A model generated the notes under the pieces. That model searched no databases and was not told where the DNA came from. It was given only the letters and a program-made list of their open reading frames with translations. 64,000 nt of DNA, taken from positions 1 to 64,000 of the forward strand of contig JAECUM010001729.1 of the NCBI GenBank assembly GCA_016617855.1. The letters are read 5' to 3'. Both the position numbers and the translations under genes were made by a program. Each line of letters begins with the position of its first letter. Position 1 is the first letter of the stretch. Of this stretch, positions 56,828 to 64,000 are shown piece after piece. The DNA is from Megalonaias nervosa. Lineage: Eukaryota > Mollusca > Bivalvia > Unionida > Unionidae.

Positions 56828-57957
56828 TCATGATCATCAGTCCCATAGTCTGGTAGACCGTTGGGGCACAGCACAAGACCGAACAATCAGCTACCTCAAT
56901 TCCTCTCGATTTTCCGTCTTTCTCAGTGAGTCACTCAGTGTCAAGCCTGTCCTCTCTCAGATGTTGTCTTCCCACCTCTTCCACCTCTCTTTCTTCTTCC
57001 TTGTACAGTGCCGTGCAGGATTGTCTTGGCAAGTCCTGATGATCGTGAGACATGCCCATACCACTGCAGATGGCTTGTCTGATCCTTTGCTGTATTTCTT
57101 CATTGGTGACACGGTCTTTGTATGAGACACCGAGGATCTTTCGGAAGCATGTCATCCCTGTGGCCTGTATCCTTTTCTCTAAGTCAGCTGTTATGGTCCA
57201 TGATTCACAGGCATAGAGAAATATGGAGATCACCAGTGAGTGCATCAGTCTGACCTTTGAACTGAGTGTGATGTCATTCCAGATGGGCTTCAGTTTTGTC
57301 AGCGCTGCTGATGTCTGCACAATCCTGAAAAGTACTTCAGGCTTCAATCCTTCATCTGTTACAATTGCCTCCAAATACTTGAAGCTGTGGACTGTTTCTA
57401 GCTTTGTACCTTGGACCCTGATGTCAGTGCTGATGCCGTTGGTGTTGTTGGTCATCAGTTTGCTCTTCTCTGCACTGATTTCCATGTTGTAGGCTGTAGA
57501 GGTTTTGTCAAGGCTGTCTACTAAGCTAGCTAGTTCTTGCTCATTTCCTGCTAGTCCATCAATGTTGTCGGCAAAACATAAGTTGATGACTGTTCTGCCT
57601 CCAATGCTGAATGTCCCTTCATGCTTTTCAAGCGTGTCAGCCATGATTCTCTCCAGAAAGATGTTGAATAGTGTGGGAATGAGCAGACAGCCTTGTCTGA
57701 CTCCGACTGTCATTCTGAACCAGTCCCCTATGCTGTTGTTGAAGTATGCTGCACTGGTGGCCTTGTCATAGAGGTGCTCTATTACTGTGATGACGTTGGC
57801 ATCGATGTTGTACAGTCTCATGATAGCCCACAAGGCTGCATGCCATACCCTGTCAAATGCCTTCTTGAAATCCACGAAGATGTGATACAGATCTTGCTGG
57901 TGTTGGAAGTACTTCTCACACAATATCCTGAGGTTGAGGATCTGCTCTGTTGTGGGT
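56828..57957 (-). mobile_element. Second LINE fragment, interrupted by element C
   Basis: The minus-strand reverse transcriptase text runs without a stop up to the exact base where element C begins (57957/57958). Upstream of the Met at 57923 the frame still reads TTEQILNLRIL, as in relatives, then is cut. The 3' end lies in an ATGATG-type region near 56828. Its missing 5' part may lie beyond the far end of element C. Confidence 0.8.
56931..57957 (-). pseudogene. LINE reverse transcriptase, C-terminal half
   Basis: An open frame of about 342 codons from the element C junction. Motifs: LYHIFVDFKKAFDRVWHAAL, GVRQGCLLIPTLFNIFLERI, the catalytic box as LCFADNID (FADD altered to FADN) and FKYLEAIVTDEG (usually YLG). 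Then VRLMHSLVISIFLYACESWT, RKILGVSYKDRVTNEE and a C-terminal zinc-free tail. The catalytic Asp change implies loss of activity. No frameshift is present, so the enzyme may have died by this mutation or by the element C insertion. Confidence 0.88.
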
Positions 57958-58200
57958 AGCAGCAGAGAAGCTGAACACTACAACTTTTTAAAGGGCTCCA
58001 TTTGCAAAAGTAAGGGTTCTACAAAGACTGAAATATAAGGTCAATAATCGTAAATCAAAGCTGTTAACCGATCATATTCCCATACAACGGGAAACAGACC
58101 CAATTAGCTTTTTTGTTACCCCGTGCTATTTTTCTCAAATTTTAGGCGTGTTCATTTGCGCATCGCCCACACACGTTGTCGTCAGCTTCTCTACTGCTGT
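57958..58200. repeat. Left terminal inverted repeat of element C (about 243 bp)
   Basis: The outer end is AGCAGCAG AGAAGC TGAACACTAC. The inner edge (58181-58200, read inward on the minus strand ACAGCAGTAGAGAAGCTGAC) is an inverted copy. Length and internal symmetry match the TIRs of A and B while most of the sequence differs, marking a different subfamily. Confidence 0.8.
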
Positions 58201-58224
58201 AATTAAATAACTATTATATCAATA

Positions 58225-59257
58225 ATGATAAGTGAACCACATTCAGCTAGACTAGCTCGAGAGCGACTAGAGGCAATCAAAAAATATATACCCATCCGTG
58301 ATTCTGTTAAACAAAAACTACAGGCGCGTCAAGATCTCAAAGAAGGATTTGCAGAAGCCACAGAAGAACTGTTTAAACCTATTACAAAGGCTACTAAAGG
58401 TCTTCTTCCTGTGTTGGAAAAAACCACTGAAGCAACTGGAAAAATAGCAGAGCGAACTAAGAAAACAAAAAAAAATTCTGCGAGAACTTCCAGGTGAGAT
58501 AGCTGTGGCTCAGCCACAATTATAAGAAGAAGTACTTGAAGATATTGACCAAGCTCGTGCTGAAGAAGAAGGTGATACAAAGGATCGTATACCAATACGA
58601 GCAAATGCTATGCTGATTGATAAATTTACCATAGAAAGTGTTAATGATATTAGGAGAGCCAGAAACATAAAACATTTAGCTATAAGCACCGCGAAAAGTT
58701 ATAATAAAGAAAAATTTCTGAAACCAGAGTACCATGGCCGTCGTATAAGCCGTGATGACTGGAACAAATGGATATATCGCATATACTACAGAGTTGATCA
58801 GGTAAGAAATGACAATCCAATTTATACGAAGTTTGACGATGAAATAAAAAAATATCTTTTACAAGAACAAAAAAATATTAGTCTAATAACAAGTGAGAAA
58901 AAAGAAGAACTACAACCACAACAACAACTAGGACAACTAGTAGAACAACAAATACAACAAGTACAACAAGCACGACGACGAGGACGACAAGGACAACCAT
59001 CACCTAACTCTGGTGCAAATAGAAGTGGTATAGGTACTCAAAGAAGTGATCTTATTACTCCATGTCCCAATAATGACCTTGCTGACGTGGATAGGTTGGA
59101 AATCCTCACTGGAGGAAAACGAGCTGGTAATAACTCTCCTGAGATCATTAACAAAATAGCATCAATTTGTCAATGATTATTTACAGGCGGTATCATGGAC
59201 ATTAATGTTTACCGGGAACTCATCGATGAAATTACCAACAATTACTACAGTGATTAA
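58225..59257 (+). pseudogene. Coiled-coil putative virion protein of element C (frameshifted)
   Basis: From ATG 58225 it gives an Arg-rich start (SARLARERLEAIKKYIPIRD), ELFKPITKATKGLL and a basic AERTKKTKK patch, then a frame change near 58480 and a stop near 58522. It resumes at 58610 with a 188-residue frame containing HGRRISRDDWNKWIYRI, a Gln-rich stretch (58910-58990, CAA/ACAA codons) and LITPCPNNDLADVDRLEIL, and ends YRELIDEITNNYYSD at 59257 after a stop at 59174. Collinear with 18203-19168 of B. Function unknown; position suggests a minor virion protein. Confidence 0.65.
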
Positions 59258-59284
59258 ACAGTTAGATATAATAACTATAATAAA

Positions 59285-59734
59285 ATGATCATACATAATG
59301 CTCAACATGGACCAACTATGGTCAGGGTGATAAATTCACAATTACCAACCTATAAAGCGTTCTACGGCAATGGACTTGGTGATGTTGTTCAGGGTCTATT
59401 TGCAAGGTTAGCTGCAAAGGCAATACCGATTGCAAAACAATTAGGTATGAAAGCTATAGATGTTATTCGTGATAAAGGTATTGGTGCTGTTGGCGATGTT
59501 GCCGGTAAAGCATTCTCGGCAATCAAACAAAGATTAGCACGATTAATACAACGAAAACCTCAACCAGTAAAATTACCCAGCACTGAGGTTATGCCTGCAA
59601 ATGTTAGTAAAATAATAAATCAAGCTGCAAATCAAAAACTAGCAGAGTTGGCTAGTGTACCCATATCAGAAAAGGAAAAAAATACAACCGCAAGTTTAAT
59701 AGCAGGAAGCGGTCTTTGTGTTAGACGAACATGA
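59285..59734 (+). CDS. pVI-like minor capsid/core protein
   Basis: Intact 149-residue protein. N-terminus IIHNAQHGPTMVRVINSQL, a Gly-rich GNGLGDV motif, an amphipathic helix region (LFARLAAKAIPIAKQLGM), a basic segment (RLARLIQRKPQPVK) and a C-terminus ending LIAGSGLCVRRT. A Gly-rich site followed by an amphipathic helix is what one expects of a protease-processed membrane-active virion protein such as adenovirus VI; I infer this by analogy. It lies 27 bp after the coiled-coil gene, and its stop nearly touches the capsid start. The matching B gene has a stop. Confidence 0.65.
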   Translation: MIIHNAQHGPTMVRVINSQLPTYKAFYGNGLGDVVQGLFARLAAKAIPIAKQLGMKAIDVIRDKGIGAVGDVAGKAFSAIKQRLARLIQRKPQPVKLPSTEVMPANVSKIINQAANQKLAELASVPISEKEKNTTASLIAGSGLCVRRT

Positions 59735-59745
59735 TGATAATAAAG

Positions 59746-61177
59746 ATGTTTAAGCGTATATCTGATCCCGCATTTGACATGGATGCACCAGTGCTCAAAG
59801 ATGAGTCTGTGCATGATTATCAATATTATTCTTACCACGCAATTACACCAGATCAGTGTGGGCGAAATGAACTGCAAGTTCAGGATACAAGCAGATATTT
59901 CTTACCCACAGAAGCATCTCTTGAGATCGTAGGTGAAATTCTAAAATCAGATGGAACTGATCTCGACACTGGTAATAATATTGGTTTTGTCAAAAAAGGT
60001 ATTATGGTGTTGTTTGACAGCACTATGTATATGATCGACGGTGTAAATATTGAGTCAATTCAAAAAGACGTTGATGTTACAGTAGCTACAACGATACTTG
60101 GTCTTGCGCGATACAGCAATGATTATTCAAGAACAATTGGCCCATCAATATTGTTTGCCAAGGACACTACTAACCATCCTGATAACAATAAATATCGCTC
60201 TGTGCAGTTAGTCCATGATAGTTCTGTTGATCCACAACCAGCTGGAATGATAGCTCGACCGGGAACTGCATTTCCGGTAGTTCATGGTGATAATCTAAAT
60301 TTCAACTTGGGATTTGCAACACATCGATCAATGCTTTGAGGACAACGAAGATCATTCTCATGTGCAATTCCACTTTCGCATATTTTTGGATTCTGCATAA
60401 ATGTCAGAAAGGTTAATTCGGAGCCAAGCATACAGTTGTACTTGTGAGAAAAGCTACTGACAATGATGCACTCTGGCTGTTGAAGGTGCTGACTCGAACG
60501 CAACTGCAGCACTTAATGGAAAAGTAAAACTGACAAAACTTTCACCGTGGATGCCAACGATGACTCCATCGATCACTGAAGAACAAAAATTACTTTCTTT
60601 TATGAATCAAGGCGGTAAATCAACATTATCATTGTTAACTATGACCACAGATACTATTCATGATAATGCCGGCGATATATTCATGTGGAAAATAGCATCA
60701 CAGCAAGGTGTTTCTGTGCCACGACATATATTTATTGCGCTTCAGGATGCTACACAAGTGAACAACCAGATGCGCAGTATAATGATATTTGACCAACTTG
60801 ACATCAGAGAAGCTTCGCTGCAGATAAATGGATATCAAGAACCCTCAAAGAGTATATCGCTAAATTTTAATGATAATAATGTAGCACGTCTATATCATCG
60901 TTTGATGACATTTATTGGGCGTGATCAAAATATCGATTCTGGTTTACAAATATCTCAGTTTGATTTTACACATCTGTATCCAATATATTATTTCTCATTG
61001 GAACATTTAGATTTATTCAGACAATCAGTCGTCGACATATATTTTCGAGCTAGTTTAACCAGAGGAGCAACTGCCAATTATAGAGCAACTGCGGTTATAT
61101 TGTCCGATAAAACAATGTTACTTGAAGGTGTTGGTGGTCACACGAGAGTCGTTGATGCCCCAGTCGAAAACATGTAA
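59746..61177 (+). pseudogene. Major capsid protein, double jelly-roll hexon-like (frameshifted)
   Basis: About 477 codons. The N-terminal part from MFKRISDPAFDMDAP is open to 60339. A TGA and two frame changes lie between 60337 and 60545, over the conserved IPLSHIFGF and LTMMHSGC-type region. The C-terminal part from MPTMTPSITEEQKLLSF is open to 61177 with YPIYYFSLEHLDLFRQSVVD. Start at 59746 is preferred over an in-frame ATG at 59731 because the B copy conserves only MFKR. Two stacked jelly rolls forming pseudo-hexameric capsomers is the family fold. The break makes this copy non-functional unless the indels are assembly errors. Confidence 0.82.
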
Positions 61178-61222
61178 TTGTTAATTTAAAAATCAAAATA
61201 TTATTATTAATGTCATATCATA

Positions 61223-61790
61223 ATGTTAAGTGTCAGTCTAACTCCTGGTCAGATTAAAAAACTACAATCAGCGTCCAAAGATAACTGTGGAACAACAATA
61301 TCATTAAAACAAGGACAAATGTCAGGTGGTCCGAATAAACTGTCATTGACAGAACGTCAACTCAAGCACTTCAATGCAGCTAAAAAATCAAAAACCGGAT
61401 TATGACTTAATCTTTCAGCGAGTGCTATCAGCGATGCTGTTAAAACCGGTGGAATATTTCCACTTCTCGCAGCTATACCAGCGTTAACAGCCACTGCAGC
61501 CCCAGCTGTTGCAAAAGCTGCTGCGTTAGGTGCTGTTGGAACTGCTGCTGGAATGGCATTAAAGAAAGCAACAGGAAAAGGAATTATGCTTGCAGAAAAC
61601 TTTAAAAAAAAGATCAGGGGCACAACAACATGGAAGACGTCTAAGAGCACCAAATGTGCCACAGCTGGGCCGTCTAAGATTGCCAGGCCCACGATATGGT
61701 CGCAGTCTAAGATTGCCAGGAGTGATACCCGGGTACGGTCGCGGTCTGAGATTACCAGGAGTGATACCCGGGTACAGAATACCCCACTGA
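61223..61790 (+). pseudogene. pX-like virion core protein of element C (stop and frameshift)
   Basis: Opens LSVSLTPGQIKKLQSASKDN, then GGPNKLSLTERQLKHFNAA. A TGA at about 61403 interrupts, the Ala-rich hydrophobic stretch (AAIPALTATAAPAVAKAAAL) follows in frame, and a shift near 61600 leads to a basic tail with repeated LRLPG-x(4)-GYGR units, ending at 61790. The B copy has fewer tail repeats. By layout it matches Polinton proteins likened to adenovirus core protein X. It ends 8 bp before the protease start. Confidence 0.65.
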
Positions 61791-61798
61791 TTCTTCCA

Positions 61799-62203
61799 AT
61801 GTCAAATTTTGATTTACTTGATGCTTCTACTCAACTAAACTAAAAAAATTTCAGAGGTGTTTTTATGTGTGATCAATTACCGCATAAACCAAAACGCGTT
61901 GAAACTGGTATTATAAATCTCGATGAATCCGCCAACACAGGTACACATTGGGTTGCATACACGATTGATCCATGTGGAATTATTTATTTTGGTTCGTACG
62001 GTTTAGCACCACCAAAAGAATTTATTGAATACGTAAGTACAGAACAAGGTACTCCAATCTGGTATTCAACATTACCAACACAAAAATTGATAGATCCACC
62101 AATATGTGGCCATGAAGCACTTGCTGTACTTCACGCGATTTCAAAATCATCAATGCCACCTCATAAAATTGTGCACGAGTACACCATTAAATGTTTTAAA
62201 TAA
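61799..62203 (+). pseudogene. Adenain-like cysteine protease of element C (early stop)
   Basis: A 134-codon frame from ATG 61799 with one TAA at 61841-61843 (codon 15); a downstream Met at 61865 could restart a 112-residue product. The core has GTHWVAY with the catalytic His, YFGSYGLAPPKEF where family members usually have Asp before Ser (here Gly), and PPICGHEALAVL with the catalytic Cys. The enzyme matures virion proteins in adenoviruses and adintoviruses. With both the early stop and the Asp-to-Gly change, activity is doubtful. Confidence 0.78.
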
Positions 62204-62218
62204 CTGTTGTATTATATA

Positions 62219-63215
62219 ATGGTAGATATTTATGGAAGATCAGCTGAAACTAAAACCAAACAAAAACCAGGTGAAGATTTACTCAAACAAGTATAAAAAA
62301 AAATCAGTGACGAAATATCTGATCTACTTAGTCTTGCTGACGTTGATCCTGGTGACTTGTTGCATTTCAAGACCGTGAAGGAAAACTGAAAACAAGCAAT
62401 ATTTCAATCAACGATATTGTTCATGCCACCAAAGGAACACGAGAAGGTCTCATTGCCATTTATGACCGAGAAGGAAAGCTCGTCCCTAGTGTCATTACTC
62501 CGTTGTCGATCTGAGATAGCATATCCGAACGATTATTAAAAACTTTTGATATGATGACCGGTGTTCTCAACATGAACAGCAATAAAATTACCAACGTGGG
62601 AGAACCAACAGATAATCTCATCGCTGCAACAAAAAAATACGTCAATGATAACAACATCCCAATGACAACTTTGTTGTCGACGATCAATGATGGAATGACC
62701 GCATTTAGAACTGAATTTTCTAATCACGTACAACTGTTTCTGAATTTTCACAGAGACATAAACAGAACCATTAATGATTTTTTTGGGAACTCCACCAACC
62801 ACTGATATTAAACTCACCGACGTAAACACAAGACTCAACAATATAATCAGTGGAATTCCTAATATCGTTCAAAAAAACTAATCTGATTAAAATTCCTCAC
62901 CAGCAGATTAACAATATTGTATACACAGCATCATCAGGATCATCAATGTGGACACAGCGTGATAACACTATCAAACATACCGTGATGGTTACTGGTGTGT
63001 ACAGGTTGTCCGTGTTCAGTTGTGCAAAATTCATGATATTTACTACATATCCATGGCATCATTCAACTGATAATTTTTCTGGAACTGTGTCTGTAGTGTT
63101 AAACAAGGTTACCGAAGAAACGTTTATGCTGGAACCATCTGATAAAAAATTAACTGCAGCGTCTTACTGGTGGTATCTTGAATTCGTCGCTGAAACACCT
63201 CAATTAATTATTTAA
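62219..63215 (+). pseudogene. Fibre/spike-like protein of element C (several breaks)
   Basis: Starts MVDIYGRSAETKTKQKPGED at 62219; TAA near 62294 and further stops or shifts follow up to 62550. A readable part (62551-62805) contains the shaft-type motif GVLNMNSNKITNVGEPTDNL and AATKKYVNDNN, known from phage tail fibres and similar trimeric spikes. After a stop and a shift near 62800-62880, the C-terminal head-like part (about 62880-63215) is open: TASSGSSMWTQRDNTIKHTV, then YRLSVFSCAKFMIF and YWWYLEFVAETPQL. Receptor attachment is the inferred role. This gene is absent from element B. Confidence 0.6.
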
Positions 63216-63224
63216 TATAGTATA

Positions 63225-63695
63225 ATGATTGACATTAACCAACACAGATACAATCAAGTATGTGAGTGTCAAACCAAACTGAAAAATATCATCAATGAGT
63301 ACAGTGCAGAAGTAAAAAAATATTGCAGACGCGCATTTGTCATTGATGTAGTTGTTTATTCAGCATCTGCGATCATTGCTGGAACTGATGTGATATTGTC
63401 CGCGATAACTATGATGTCACCGGCTGTGTTAACAATTTGTGTTTCATCCACGACAACAATCGCTGGTGTTCTTAATATTATTGCAAAAAAATTATCGACG
63501 TGTACAAAGAAGAAATTACACGAATACATGTTAAAACTGAATGCGGCAACGTTAGCGTACTCGAAGTTATCATCGTTTATTTCGTTGTGCCTCATTGACG
63601 GTATAATTACCGACGAGTTGGCAGCGATAACGGAGATTTACAACAAGGCACTAGAACCAGATTGTTCACAAGAAAAAATAGAATTAAAAAATTAA
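63225..63695 (+). CDS. Two-transmembrane-helix protein, SLATT-like layout
   Basis: Intact 156-residue protein. An amphipathic N-terminal helix (residues 1-38, with CECQTKLKNIINEYS) is followed by two hydrophobic segments (about 40-62, FVIDVVVYSASAIIAGTDVI, and 66-88, SPAVLTICVSSTTTIAGVLN). A C-terminal helical region ends with LIDGIITDELAAITEIYNKA. The N-helix/2TM/C-helix order resembles SLATT-type membrane effectors; that is a layout match, not proven homology. It starts 9 bp after the fibre stop and ends 11 bp before the penton, so it sits among virion genes. It is undamaged, and missing from element B. Confidence 0.6.
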   Translation: MIDINQHRYNQVCECQTKLKNIINEYSAEVKKYCRRAFVIDVVVYSASAIIAGTDVILSAITMMSPAVLTICVSSTTTIAGVLNIIAKKLSTCTKKKLHEYMLKLNAATLAYSKLSSFISLCLIDGIITDELAAITEIYNKALEPDCSQEKIELKN

Positions 63696-63706
63696 TAATA
63701 ACAATA

Positions 63707-64000
63707 ATGTCGTCGCTGCAAGAACTACTGCAACAGATAGCTATCAATACAGCTCCACTGCGTATAACAATGATATTAACCAGTTCAACTACACCGGAAT
63801 TCAGCATTGTTTTTCCAACTGCAATTCCAGCAAAAGAAATAGGGCTAGCACAATTACGAGTTTATTATAGCTGGTCAAATATCAAATCAAAATCATTTAA
63901 TGGTTTTCCCACAAATAATTCATTAGTATTTGCAAATAAAACCCGCGACGATGGAACTCCTGATTGGCAAGTTGTTGGTATTGCCACAGACAGTTATGAA
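63707..64000 (+). CDS. Penton (single jelly-roll minor capsid protein), N-terminal part
   Basis: Open from ATG 63707 to the window edge (98 codons). Text such as EFSIVFPTAIPAKEIGLAQL followed by RVYYSWSNI matches the first strands of Polinton/adintovirus penton proteins, where an early aliphatic strand precedes a Tyr-Ser-x-x-Asn-Ile motif. It would form the pentameric vertices of the capsid and hold the fibre. The remainder lies outside the window; the C-terminal part of the homologue is preserved in element B at 15255-15640. No break is seen in the visible part. Confidence 0.6.
   Translation, partial: MSSLQELLQQIAINTAPLRITMILTSSTTPEFSIVFPTAIPAKEIGLAQLRVYYSWSNIKSKSFNGFPTNNSLVFANKTRDDGTPDWQVVGIATDSYE

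Larger units (their letters stand above)
57958..64000. mobile_element. Element C: left part of a third Maverick/Polinton (virion gene block)
   Basis: Begins AGCAGCAGAGAAGCTGAACA at 57958 inside a LINE. The plus-strand genes match the element B virion block in order, plus genes deleted from B: coiled-coil protein, pVI-like, major capsid, pX-like, protease, fibre-like, two-TM protein, penton. The right part (replication genes, integrase, ATPase) is outside the window. Damage is light: mostly single stops or single shifts. The adjacent TGGGT is the predicted target duplication. Confidence 0.9.

Noticed and set aside
1..64000. CRISPR arrays, bacterial operons or phage integration
   Set aside because: Repeats lack the repeat-spacer pattern. 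Spliced host exons, SINEs and LINEs show eukaryotic nuclear DNA, and the virus-like genes are Polinton type.

Overview
The window is animal nuclear DNA, most likely from a mollusc or another marine lophotrochozoan. It is AT-rich and intron-rich. It carries tRNA-derived SINEs, three non-LTR retrotransposon fragments, several degenerate tandem-repeat families of a kind I associate with bivalve and gastropod genomes, and exons of host genes. The taxon is an inference from repeat style and gene content; no species marker is present.

The main content is three Maverick/Polinton-type (adintovirus-like) integrated viral elements. Element A (1-3916, left end outside the window) shows the tail of a family B DNA polymerase running into an SF1 helicase and an HNH domain, then a DDE integrase, a DUF5679-like/phospholipase A2 protein, a packaging ATPase and the right terminal inverted repeat (TIR). 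Element B (6582-19448) is complete at 12,867 bp, with 247-bp TIRs and a 5-bp target duplication (GATGT). It has the same early genes in the opposite orientation to A, a middle region with a zinc-finger ORF, a homing-endonuclease-like gene, a large palindrome and a repeat array, and a minus-strand virion block (penton/protease chimera, pX-like, double-jelly-roll capsid, pVI-like, coiled-coil protein). It is heavily decayed except for the PLA2 gene. Element C (57958 to beyond 64000) shows the virion block on the plus strand, better preserved and with a fibre-like protein, an intact two-TM protein and the start of a penton. The visible termini of all three share AGCAGCAG followed by TGAACA.

Host layout: a pseudogene for a P2X7 intracellular-domain-like protein has its two exons (6232-6464 and 19942-20232) split by element B, which sits in its intron. 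From about 20.2 to 33.6 kb there is mostly non-coding DNA with a triplicated 480-bp unit, a TGACCT-rich repeat, a SINE and a LINE fragment. From 33.6 to 50.8 kb lies the 3' part of the succinyl-CoA ligase alpha-subunit gene (SUCLG1) on the minus strand: three clear exons and a probable tiny last exon, with large repeat-filled introns. A CR1/Jockey-like LINE (52.5-54.8 kb) and a second LINE fragment (56.8-57.96 kb) follow, and element C has inserted into the second one.

The most notable feature is the apparent single polypeptide joining a family B polymerase, an SF1 helicase and an HNH nuclease, seen in two independent copies. With the trinucleotide-repeat termini, it suggests a protein-primed replicon with its replication enzymes on one chain. 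No bacterial-type operons, CRISPR arrays or rRNA genes are present; the only tRNA-like sequences are SINE heads.
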